Position numbers and translations under genes: made by a program. The notes below the pieces were generated by a model, which did no database searches, was not told the origin of the DNA, and saw only the letters and a program-made list of their open reading frames with translations. Shown here one piece after another: positions 28,301 through 38,306 of a stretch of DNA of 64,000 bases; position 1 is the stretch's first letter; each line of letters opens with the position of its first letter. Origin of the DNA: Paraburkholderia megapolitana (GTDB taxonomy: Bacteria; Pseudomonadota; Gammaproteobacteria; Burkholderiales; Burkholderiaceae); NCBI RefSeq assembly GCF_007556815.1, contig NZ_CP041745.1:1775001-1839000 (forward strand), written 5' to 3'.

Positions 28301-31300
28301 TGCCGATGGGACCACCCTGTCGCTCCAGCAACTGATCCAGTTGCAAACGACCGGTACGAGTGGCGCCGACACACTATACGGCTCCTCCGGCGTGGACCTG
28401 TTCGATGGCAAAGGTGGCAACGATGTCGAGATCGGCAATGGCGGCAACGACACCTTCGTCTTCAATGCCGGTTACGGCATGCTGGAAATCGCACAGACGA
28501 ACTTCGCCGACAATGCCGATAGTGTGCTGAAACTTGGCGCCGGGATCAGCGCGGCCTCACTCGTTGTGCATGCGCAAGGACAGAGCCTTGAGCTGACCGA
28601 CGGCATCAGCGGCGACCAGATCACACTCAATAACGCCCTGGAAGGATCGTACCTCGGCGTGCAATCCGTCGAGTTTGCCGACGGAACCACTCTGTCGCGT
28701 CAGCAACTGATCCTGCTGGAAACGACCGGCACAACGGGCGCCGATTCGTTATACGGTTCGTCAGGAGCGGAACTGTTCGACGGCAAAGGTGGCAACGATA
28801 TCGAAGTCGGCAACGGCGGCAACGACACCTTTATCTTCAACACCGGCTATGGCGCGCTGGAAATCGATCAGTTGAACGTTGCCAACAACCCCGAGAGCGT
28901 GCTCAAACTCGGCGCCGGGATCAGCTCTGCGTCCCTTGTCGTACGTTCACAAGGAAGCGCCCTTGAGCTAACCGATGGTATCAGTGGTGATCAGATCACA
29001 CTCGATAACGCGATGGAGGGCTCGTACTTCGGCGTGCAATCCGTGCAGTTTGCCGACGGAACCACCCTGTCCATCCAGCAGCTGCTCTTGCTGGAAACGA
29101 CCGGCACCAGCGGTGCCGATACGCTATACGGCTCGACAGATGCAAACCTGTTCGACGGCAAGGGTGGCAACGATATCGAAGTCGGTAACGGCGGCAACGA
29201 CACCTTCATATTCAATGCCGGCTACGGCTTACTCGAAATTGATCAGACGAACCTCGCGAACAATGCCAGCAGCGTGCTTAAACTCGGTGCCGGGATCAGC
29301 GCCGCGTCCCTCGTCGTGCGTTCGCAAGGACGTGGCCTTGAGCTGACCGACGGCATCAGTGGCGACCAGATTACGCTTAATAACGCGCTGGTGGGATCGT
29401 ACTTCGGCGTGCAATCCGTCCAGTTTGCCGACGGAACTAACCTGTCGCTCCAGCAACTGATCCTGCTGGAAACAACCGGCACGACTGGTGCCGACTCGTT
29501 ATACGGCACGACCGACGCGGAGTTGTTTGACGGTAAGGGCGGCAACGATGTCGAAGTCGGCAACGGTGGCAACGACACCTTCGTATTCAATGCCGGCTAT
29601 GGCACGCTGGAAATTGATCAAGCGAATGTCAGTGCCAATGCAGACAGCGTGCTGAAACTCGGCACCGGGATTAGCGCCGCGTCGATCGTCGTGCGCTCGC
29701 AAGGATACGATCTGGAACTGAGCGACGGCATCAGCGACGATCTGATCAAGCTTGACAGTGCTCTGTTTGACGAGCGTTACGGCGTGCAAACGGTCGAATT
29801 CGCAGATGGTACTGTCTGGACGCGCGATCAGCTAATCCGCGCAGAAACCACTGGTACTACGGGCTCGGAAACGCTCTACGGCATCGATGGCCCGGACCTG
29901 TTCGACGGCAAGGGTGGAAGCGATGTTGAGGTTGGCAACGGCGGCAACGACACCTTCGTTTTCAATGCCGGTTATGGTGCCCTCGAAATCAACGAGTACA
30001 ACAATGCGTTGGAAAATCCGGAGAGCGTACTCCAATTCGGCGCGGGTATCGACAAATCGGCGATTCGCGTGCAGTCCAATAGCTTCGATCTCGAGATTAC
30101 CGATGGTATAGCCGGCGACCAGATCACGGTAGATTGGGGCCTAAATGGGCCGGGCGAGGGCGTGCAACTCGTGGAGTTTGCCGACGGCACGACCTGGACA
30201 CGCGCGCAGCTAATCCGGATGGAAACGACTGGTACTACGGGCGCCGATTCGCTCTACGGCGGTGGCAACGACGCGAACCTCTTTGATGGCAAGGGCGGCA
30301 ACGACTACGAGTCCGGTACCGGCGACAACGATACATTCGTATTCAACGCCGGTTATGGGCATCTAGAAATTCACGAAACCCCTCAATCCGGCACGCAGGC
30401 CAACGTACTCGAACTAGGTGCCGGCATCGCGGCGACCTCACTGTCGGTCCAGGAGTCGGGCAACAACCTTTTGCTGACCGACGGCGTGACCGGTGATCAG
30501 ATCCAGATCGACGGCATGATGGCGAGCACCTACGACGGCGTGCAGACGGTTCAGTTTGCTGATGGCACCAGCCTGACGCGCCAGCAGATCCTACGCCTCG
30601 CAACCACTGGCACCACCGGTAACGACTGGCTATGGGGCACGAGCGGCGCGGATGTATTCGACGGCAAAGGTGGCAACGACAACGAGTGGGGCGGTGGGGG
30701 CAGTGACACGTTCATCTACAACTCTGGCTACGGGAAGCTGGATATCACCGAGTATGGTGCAGCGACCGACACCAGCGTTTTGCAACTCGGCGCTGGCATC
30801 AGTGCAGCGTCGGTAATGGTGCGTGGCAACGATGATGGTCTGGTGCTGACCGACGGTATCACAGGCGATCAGATCACGATCGAAAATGAACTCAGCAATG
30901 CTATTGGCGGCATTCAGCAGGTGCAGTTCGCCGACGGCACGGTATGGACCCGCGCCGACATGATCGCGCTCGCGACGACGGCAGGCACGCCCGGTAACGA
31001 CTCCATGTACGGATCGAGCGGCGCGGACATGCTGGATGGCAAGGGGGGCAATGACTACATCTCCGGAGGTGGCGGCAACGATACTTTCGTGTTTGACGCG
31101 GGGTACGGGCAGTTGGAGATTCAGGAAGAGGACACGAACCAGGCACGCGACAACCTGCTGCTGTTACACGGTGTCGCCTCGACTGCGTTGACAACCCGGG
31201 CCGCACAAGGTGGTGGGAATCTGGTTCTGACGGATGGCGTAAGCGGAGATCAGATCACGCTCGATGGCGTGTTGGGGCTGTCGGGTGAGTACGGCGTGCA

Positions 31301-34138
31301 GCAAGTTCAATTCGACGACGGCACGACTGTGTCATTGCAACAACTGATCAATGCATCACTTGTATCGACGATCGGCAGTGATTCGCTGTATGGCGGCGCT
31401 GGTGCGGAACGGTTTGACGGACAAGGTGGTGGCGATTTCGAATCGGGTAACGGCGGCGCAGATACCTTCGTGTTCGGTGCCGGTTACGGCAGTCTAGAAA
31501 TCAAGGAATCGATCTTCTCTACCGGCGTGGCGACACTGCAGCTAACCGCTGGGATCACGGCCACATCGTTGAGAGCGAGTACCGACATCTACGGCAACCT
31601 GACTTTGACCGACGGCATCGCGGGCGACCGCATCCAGCTCGATTCAATGTTGCAGGACCCAGGCATTGGGGAAATGGGCGTCGGCGAAATAACGTTCGCC
31701 GATGGAACGACGTGGACGCGACAGCAGCTACTCCAGTTAGCTGCAACAGGCACAGTCGGCGACGATACGATCTACGGGGGGGCGGCTTCCGTCGTGTTCG
31801 ACGGCAAGGGGGGCAACGACTCGATTTCCGCGCGCGGTGAACAGGACACATTCATTTTCAACGCGGGCTATGGACATCTCGAGATTAACGAAGTGAACTG
31901 GGGGCTCGGCGAAGACGTCCTTCAGCTCGGTGCCGGGATCAGTGCGTCCTCGATTACCGTGAAAGTTGACCGGGCTGGCGATATTCTGCTTGGCGACGGC
32001 GTGACGGGTGACCAGATCCAGGTGGACTCGCAACTGACGAACACGTTATATGGCGTCGGTCTGGTGCAGTTCTCCGACGGCACAGCGTGGACCGGCGCGC
32101 AACTCGTGCAGATGGCGGAATCCGAGACTCCATCGGCCGGCGACGACCTGCTGTTTGGTACGCCCGGTGCCGATCTTTTCGACGGTAAGGGCGGCGACGA
32201 TTACGAAAATGGTGACGGCGGCGCGGATACCTTCGTGTTCAATGCTGGTTATGGCCAGCTGGAAATTTCCGAATACAACGGATCGAACGCGGTGCTGCAA
32301 CTTGGCGCGGGCATCAGCGCGTCATCGGTCGTCGTATCGATGACCAGCAACGGGTACATGCTGACCGATGGCATCGACGGCGATCGGATCACGCTCGACT
32401 ATCAGCGCAACAATAGCTCCTACGGTGTGCAGCAGGTGCACTTCGCGGATGGCACCACTTGGTCTGCGCAGGACCTGACGACCAAGGCGGTTGGTTTTCT
32501 CGGTACGTCAGGCAACGACTCGATGACCGGCACGTCTGCGCCCGAGTTGTTCGACGGCGCGGGCGGTAACGATACCGTGAGCGGTGGTGGTGGTGGCGAC
32601 ACATTTATCTTCAACGCTGGTTACGGGCAGTTGGAGATATCTGAAATCGAGGTGTCCGGCGCGACGAACGTGTTGCAGTTCGGCGCGGGTGTCGACGAAG
32701 CGTCGCTGCGCGTCGCGTTGAACGGCAACTATGGCTATACGCTGACTGATGGCATCGCGGGCGACCGGATCCTACTCGATTACGTTAGCCTTAGCAGTTA
32801 CTATGGCGTGCAGCAGGTGCAGTTCGCCGATGGTACGACGCTGTCGGCCACGCAGTTGCAGCAGATGGCGCTGAGCGCACCGGGGACGACCGGCGACGAC
32901 ACCCTGACGCGCGGTTCGGGAGCGGACCTGATTGACGGGCTTGGTGGCAACGATGTTGTCACCGGCGGTGGTGGTGGCGACACCTTCGTGTTCAATTCGG
33001 GCTATGGGCATCTAGAGATCATCGAATCCGAGCCGGGTACGTCAACGAACGTGTTGAAACTGGGCACAGGCATCAGCGAGTCTGATATCAAGGTCGCTAC
33101 GAATATCTCCTATGGGATAGTTCTGACCGACGGCGTGACGGGCGATCAGATCACACTGGATCAAGCCGCCGCGTCGGCCGCCTATGGGGTGCAGCAGGTG
33201 CAGTTCGCGGACGGCACTACGTGGACTGGTTCACAGTTACAGCAGATGGCGCTGAGCGCACCGGGGACGACCGGCGATGACACCCTGATGCGCGGGTCAG
33301 GCCCAGATCTAATTGACGGGCTCGGCGGCAACGATGTCGTCGTCGGCGGTGGTGGGGGTGACACCTTCGTGTTCAACCAGGGCTATGGCCACTTGGAGAT
33401 AGCTGAAGGTGAACCGGGTACCTCGACAAATGTGCTGCAACTGGGGGGGGCATCAGCGAGTCCAACGTCAAGGTCAGCGAGAATGCCTCATACGGCGTGG
33501 TGTTGACCGACGGCTTGACCAGCGATCAGATCACGCTAGATTACGCAGTGGCGTCGCCCATTTACGGCGTGCAGCAGGTGCAGTTTGCCGACGGCACTAT
33601 GTGGACCGGCGCACAACTGTTACAGATGGCGATGACCGGCACGGCCTGGGCGGATACGCTGTACGGATCGCCCGGCAACGATCTGCTCAACGGCGAGGGC
33701 GGCACCGATACGGTCTATGGTGACGCCGGATCCGACACTTATGTGCTCGATCCTGGGTACGGCACGCTGACGGTTGTCAATGGCATGGCGGGCAACAGCA
33801 ACGTGCCGTCCGGCGAGCTGTCAATCGGCAACGAGAATCCCTCCGACATCTGGCTGCAGCAGGTCGGCAAGGATCTGCACGTCGATATCATGGGTTCATC
33901 AACGGAGGCAACGATCCAAGGGTGGTTCGGCAACTCGTATAGCCAGTTGAGCGGATTGACGGTCAACGGTGGATCGGCGGGTACGTTGACGTTGGACAAT
34001 GCGCAGGTCAGCCAACTCGTGCAAGCGATGGCAACGTTTAGTAGCGCGAATCCGGGCTTCGATCCCACTGCGATGAGCAATCCGACGATCACCGATCAGA
34101 CCGTGCTGGCGGCGGTGAGCAGCAGTTGGCACCAATAG
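25359..34138 (+). CDS. Giant RTX/HCBP-repeat secreted protein, frameshifted near 3' end
   Basis: The frame runs to a stop at 33506, and the natural continuation is in the next frame (33452-34138); joining them gives about 2,926 residues. Start ATG 25359 is preferred over 25341 because AGGAGG (25349-25354) lies just before it. Residues about 1-225 are helical, 226-400 contain a DPVVLDLTGNG motif and an EF-hand-like LDPDGSAITNG, and 18 units of about 125 residues follow, each with GGND-type RTX turns plus the haemolysin-calcium-binding-related element (NAGYGxLEI ... LTDGxxGDQI ... VQFADGT). The Asn/Gln-rich C-terminus is a probable type I secretion signal. No enzyme domain is seen; a large adhesin or matrix protein is likely. 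The T1SS is encoded just downstream. Confidence 0.85.
27321..33790 (+). repeat. 18 tandem repeats of about 375 bp in the giant gene
   Basis: The element starting GA(C/T)AC(N)TTC...TA(C/T)GG recurs at 27321, 27693, 28074, 28449, 28824, 29199, 29574, 29949, 30330, 30705, 31080, 31461, 31845, 32226, 32598, 32979, 33360 and 33734. Every spacing is a multiple of three (372-384) except the last, 374, which pins the frameshift between units 17 and 18. Confidence 0.9.
33443..33450 (+). other. Run of eight G at the frameshift site
   Basis: The run sits where other units encode L-G-A-G-I. As read, CTG GGG GGG GCA shifts the frame; one more base would restore LG(x)GIS and join the downstream frame. Confidence 0.85.
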
Positions 34139-34326
34139 GGTAAGTGTCGACGGCGGGGTGGGTGTCGTCGGATGGCGGCACCCGCATCACCAGCATAGGA
34201 GCGAAGCGCCTGCACGGGGGGACGGCCATGTGTCGGGACACTAGGGTGTTTTTTCCCGGGCCATACGAAGGCGATCCAGCACAGTGCTGCGCCAGCGATC
34301 CAGCCACACGTGAAAAGGAGATCGAG

Positions 34327-34497
34327 ATGCAGCAACCTTTCGAAATTCGCAGCGTTTTCAAAGCTGCACCGTTGATGCTTGCCGAGTTGGATACAGCCTC
34401 TCTGAACATCGCGAACGTATTTGAATGCACGATAGACCGTAAAAACCTAGAGAATCAGAGCGACGCGCAAGCGTATTTTCTTATTCATGAAGAGTAA
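34327..34497 (+). CDS. 56-residue microprotein of unknown function
   Basis: Starts at ATG 34327 with a strong AAGGAG six bases upstream, which supports translation. The sequence begins MQQPFEIRSVFKAAPLMLAE and has a middle amphipathic stretch, one Cys, and an acidic end. No signal peptide, Gly-Gly leader or transmembrane helix is evident. It lies between the giant secreted protein and its type I secretion genes. No family is recognised. It may be a secretion accessory, a chaperone, or a leader peptide. Confidence 0.6.
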   Translation: MQQPFEIRSVFKAAPLMLAELDTASLNIANVFECTIDRKNLENQSDAQAYFLIHEE

Positions 34498-34623
34498 GGC
34501 TGTTGGTGAACTGAGGTCGATCTTAGCGGTACTCTTGCTGCACCGGCAATCGATATCAAACGATCCCCAGAATAGTCGTTCACGAAGCGGCAACTTGCAT
34601 GAACGAGACACTGGGAGGACCTA

Positions 34624-34755
34624 ATGCGGAAGCTGGTTGTTGAATCGGTTTACAGATATAGGAGTAACGAAGTGCATCGCCCCCGAGGTTCCGTGCGATG
34701 CAGTGTCTGGTCCTACTGCCACCAAACCGAGCGAAGTGAGTCGCAAGTTGGATAA
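34624..34755 (+). CDS. Possible 43-residue leader ORF overlapping the ABC exporter
   Basis: ATG 34624 has GGGAGG upstream (34613-34618), a better RBS than the exporter gene's own starts. It is read in a different frame and its stop (34753-34755) lies inside the exporter's 5' end, so it could be a translational coupling leader. No homology is recognised and coding is uncertain. Confidence 0.25.
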   Translation: MRKLVVESVYRYRSNEVHRPRGSVRCSVWSYCHQTERSESQVG

Positions 34756-36880
34756 CGAAAATACTCTCGGGCAACCAGGCCCGAACGATCCGGGGTTGAG
34801 CGCGCTGGTCATGATCGCGCGCCTGCATGGCATCGCGACTGACCAACAGCAACTGAGACATACGGCCGGAAACGGTGGCCAGCCGTTCGACGAAAAACAG
34901 CTCATGCTGTCGGCCCGCTCGATCGGCCTGAAAGCACGTTCAGTAAGGGTTGCAACAGAACGCCTGAAGACCACACCCATGCCGGCACTCGTTCTCGCGA
35001 GAAACGGCGAACACTTTCTGCTCGCGGCCTGTGACGGAATCAAGGCCCTAACGATGGCGCCGGGCGACCGCGCGCCTATCGCCAGGACACCCGCGGAGGT
35101 CATCGATGCATGCGACGGCCGGATGCTGCTATTTGCGTCGCGCGCCTCGTTGAGTGGAGAACTGGCCCGCTTCGATTTCTCGTGGTTCATCCCCGCGATC
35201 GTCAAATATCGCCGGCTCCTGCTGGAGGTGGTCGGTGTGTCCTTCCTCCTGCAGATCTTCGGTCTCGTATCACCGTTGATGTCGCAGGTGGTGATGGACA
35301 AGGTGATCACCAACCGGGCATACAGCACGTTAAACGTCGTGGCGGTAGCACTCTTTATCAGCGCGACCTTCGAGATCCTGCTGACCGGCTTACGCAACTA
35401 CGTCTTCGCGCACACCACGAACCGCATCGACGTCGAACTCGGTGCACGGCTGTTCCGTCATCTGCTAACGCTACCTTTGGGGTATTTCGAAGCCAGACGC
35501 GTAGGCGACAGTGTTGCCCGCGTTCGCGAACTCGAGAACATCCGCAGCTTCCTGACCGGGCAGGCATTGACGGCGGTCCTTGATCTCGTGTTTTCCATCG
35601 TGTTTCTGGGTGTGATGTGCCTGTACAGCGTGTGGCTGACGTTGATCGTGGCACTGTCGCTGCCAGTCTATGCCGCCATCTCCATCGGGATCAATCCAGC
35701 GTTCAGGCAGCGGCTGAACGACAAGTTCGCCCGCGGCGCCGACAACCAGTCATTTCTCGTCGAAGCAGTGTCCGGCGTGCAGACTGTCAAATCAATGGCG
35801 ATCGAACCGCAGTTCGTGCGCCGTTGGGAAAACCAGCTTGCTGCATATGTGTCCGCGAGCTTCGGTGTCAGCTCGCTCGGCAATATCGGACAGCAGCTTA
35901 TCCAGTACGTCGGGAAACTCGTCACGCTGCTTCTGCTTTTTCTCGGCGCAAAGCTGGTCATCGACGGAAAACTGACCGTCGGCCAGTTCGTCGCGTTCAA
36001 CATGATGTCCCAACGCGTGGCGGGCCCCGTGTTGAGGCTCGCACAGCTCTGGCAGGATTTCCAGCAGACCGGCATCTCGATGCGCCGTCTGGGCGACATC
36101 CTGAACTCCCGTACCGAGCTGCCACAAAGCCGTCAGGCGTTGCCTGCCGTGCGGGGAGACGTGTCGTTCGACAACGTCAGGTTCCGTTATCGCGTCGACG
36201 GGCAGTACATCATCAAGGGCGTGTCCCTTGAGATCAAGGCAGGACAGACCATCGGCATTGTGGGCCGCTCAGGCTCCGGCAAAAGCACCCTCACGAAGCT
36301 GCTGCAAAGGCTGTACGTGCCGGAGGACGGTAAGGTGCGCATCGACGGTATCGATCTGGCGCTGGCCGACCCGGCGTGGCTGCGGCGTCAGATTGGCGTT
36401 GTCCTGCAGGAGAACCTGCTGTTCAACCGCTCTATCCGGGACAACATTGCTGTCACCGACTCTGGCCTCCCCCTGGATGCGGTCATTCACGCTGCGAAGC
36501 TCGCTGGTGCCCACGAATTCATTCTGGAGTTACCGGAAGGGTATGACACAGTCGTTGGCGAGCACGGCTCGTCGCTCTCGGGCGGACAGCGTCAACGTAT
36601 CGCCATCGCACGCGCACTCGTCAGCAACCCGCGGATCCTGATTTTCGACGAAGCAACCAGCGCACTCGACTTCGAGACCGAGCGGATCATCCAGAACAAC
36701 ATGCGCGCGATCTGCGCGAACCGTACCGTGCTCATCATCGCTCACCGGCTGACGGCGGTCCGGCACGCGGATCTGATCGTGGCCATGGACAAGGGCGAAA
36801 TCGTCGAAAGCGGCACGCACCAGACGCTGCTTGCGAAGAATGGCTATTACGCCCGCCTCACTTCGCTCCAGAACGGGTAG
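34637..36880 (+). CDS. Type I secretion ABC exporter (LapB/HlyB-like)
   Basis: Up to 747 residues; the true start is uncertain (TTG 34637, or GTG 34736, neither with a good RBS). The order is an N-terminal C39-like domain (about 50-165), six membrane helices (about 175-475) and an ABC ATPase. ATPase motifs are Walker A GRSGSGKST, signature LSGGQRQR, Walker B ILIFDEATSALD and a His switch in IIAHRL. In the C39-like domain the catalytic Cys position reads DPGLSAL, so it cannot cleave a leader, as in HlyB; the His is kept. It probably exports the adjacent giant repeat protein. Confidence 0.9.
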   Translation: MLNRFTDIGVTKCIAPEVPCDAVSGPTATKPSEVSRKLDNENTLGQPGPNDPGLSALVMIARLHGIATDQQQLRHTAGNGGQPFDEKQLMLSARSIGLKARSVRVATERLKTTPMPALVLARNGEHFLLAACDGIKALTMAPGDRAPIARTPAEVIDACDGRMLLFASRASLSGELARFDFSWFIPAIVKYRRLLLEVVGVSFLLQIFGLVSPLMSQVVMDKVITNRAYSTLNVVAVALFISATFEILLTGLRNYVFAHTTNRIDVELGARLFRHLLTLPLGYFEARRVGDSVARVRELENIRSFLTGQALTAVLDLVFSIVFLGVMCLYSVWLTLIVALSLPVYAAISIGINPAFRQRLNDKFARGADNQSFLVEAVSGVQTVKSMAIEPQFVRRWENQLAAYVSASFGVSSLGNIGQQLIQYVGKLVTLLLLFLGAKLVIDGKLTVGQFVAFNMMSQRVAGPVLRLAQLWQDFQQTGISMRRLGDILNSRTELPQSRQALPAVRGDVSFDNVRFRYRVDGQYIIKGVSLEIKAGQTIGIVGRSGSGKSTLTKLLQRLYVPEDGKVRIDGIDLALADPAWLRRQIGVVLQENLLFNRSIRDNIAVTDSGLPLDAVIHAAKLAGAHEFILELPEGYDTVVGEHGSSLSGGQRQRIAIARALVSNPRILIFDEATSALDFETERIIQNNMRAICANRTVLIIAHRLTAVRHADLIVAMDKGEIVESGTHQTLLAKNGYYARLTSLQNG

Positions 36881-36887
36881 AACGGAC

Positions 36888-38306
36888 ATGATGCTCTACC
36901 TTCAGGCAACCGCCGACCTGCTACGCCGCTATGCGCAGGTATTCCGCTCCGCGTGGAGTATTCGCGAAGCACTCGACAGTCCACGCCGTACCGGTGACGA
37001 ACTCGACTTTCTGCCATCCAGCCTGGAGCTGGTCGAAAAGCCACCGCATCCGGCGCCGCGCTGGACACTGCGGATTCTGGTTGCACTGTCAGTTGCGATT
37101 CTGGCCGTCGCCATCTTTGGCCACCTGGACATCGTCGCGACCGCGAAGGGTAAGGTTCTGCCCAGCGATCGGGTCAAGGTCATCCAGCCCGCCATCACAG
37201 GTGTCGCCCGTCGCATCCTCGTGCACGACGGACAGCGCGTGCAGGCAGGCCAGTTGCTGCTCGAACTGGACACCACCCAGGCCGCAGCAGACTCCGATCG
37301 CGCGAGAAAGGACCGCGTCGACGCGGAGCTTGCTATCTCGGGCGCCCGTGCTGCGCTGGATGCGCAGACCTCAAATACGGTACCGAAACTTGCGCCTGTG
37401 CCGGACGCAAGCCCCGAGGCACAACGTCAGGCCCAGGCACTCGTTGAGAGCCAGGTGCGTGAGCTGGCCGACAAGGTCGCCAGTGCCAGCGGCGAACTGC
37501 AGAAACGGATTGCCGAAAAGATGACTGCGGAAGCTGAAATCGCCAAGCTCGTGGCGACTGCGCCGCTGGCGCGTCAGGAGGCCGACGACTACCGGAAGCT
37601 GTCCGTTGGCGACTATGTGTCGAAACACGACTATCTCGACAAGGAACAGACGGCCCTTACCTCGGAGCATGAGTTGATCGCGCAGAGAAGCCACGCCAAC
37701 GAACTGGCGGCTGCCATCGTCGAGCAACGGGCTGATATCGCGACGACGATCGCGACGTTTCGGAAGGACCAGCTCGATACGTTGACGAAGGCTCAACAGG
37801 AGCTTCAGCACAGCTCGGATGATGAAACCAAGGCAACAACACGGCAGGGTCTGCTTTCGCTCACAGCCCCGGTTACAGGGACGGTGCAACAACTGTCTGT
37901 CCATACACTCGGTGGCGTCGTCACGACCGCGCAGACGTTGATGGAAATTGTGCCGGACGATGCGCTTGAGGTGGAGGCCAGTATCGAGAACAAGGATGTT
38001 GGCTTTGTCGAAGCCGGACAGGAAGCGAGCGTGAAGGTCGACGCCTTTCCGTACACGCAATACGGCTTTCTCAAGGGACGTGTCATCGCTGTAGCGAACG
38101 ACGCGGTGCCGGACAAGAAAACAGGACTGGTATTTACCGCAAGGATCCGTCTGCCCGGTAATACGCTGAATATTCACGGAAAACCGGTTGCCATCACACC
38201 GGGGATGCAGGTGACGGCGGACATCCGCACGGGCAAGCGTTCGGTCGCGCAGTATTTCCTGTCGCCGCTGGTCGAGAATGTGCAGGAGAGCATGCGTGAG
38301 CGGTAG
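36888..38306 (+). CDS. Type I secretion periplasmic adaptor (HlyD family)
   Basis: A 472-residue adaptor with a single N-terminal membrane segment (about 58-79, LRILVALSVAILAVAIFGHLD), a lipoyl/barrel-sandwich region (AKGKVLPSDRVKVIQPAITG) and a long periplasmic coiled coil (about 130-330), then the returning lipoyl half (LTAPVTGTVQQL) and beta barrel. ATG 36888 lies seven bases after the exporter stop. The length suits T1SS adaptors with a long hairpin. Confidence 0.9.
   Translation: MMLYLQATADLLRRYAQVFRSAWSIREALDSPRRTGDELDFLPSSLELVEKPPHPAPRWTLRILVALSVAILAVAIFGHLDIVATAKGKVLPSDRVKVIQPAITGVARRILVHDGQRVQAGQLLLELDTTQAAADSDRARKDRVDAELAISGARAALDAQTSNTVPKLAPVPDASPEAQRQAQALVESQVRELADKVASASGELQKRIAEKMTAEAEIAKLVATAPLARQEADDYRKLSVGDYVSKHDYLDKEQTALTSEHELIAQRSHANELAAAIVEQRADIATTIATFRKDQLDTLTKAQQELQHSSDDETKATTRQGLLSLTAPVTGTVQQLSVHTLGGVVTTAQTLMEIVPDDALEVEASIENKDVGFVEAGQEASVKVDAFPYTQYGFLKGRVIAVANDAVPDKKTGLVFTARIRLPGNTLNIHGKPVAITPGMQVTADIRTGKRSVAQYFLSPLVENVQESMRER

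Noticed and set aside
27321..33790. Regular repeats considered as CRISPR or satellite
   Set aside because: Units are 375 bp, coding and in frame; they are protein repeats.
34235..34257. Short hairpin with a T6 run after the giant gene, possible terminator
   Set aside because: The stem is only about four bases; too weak to call.
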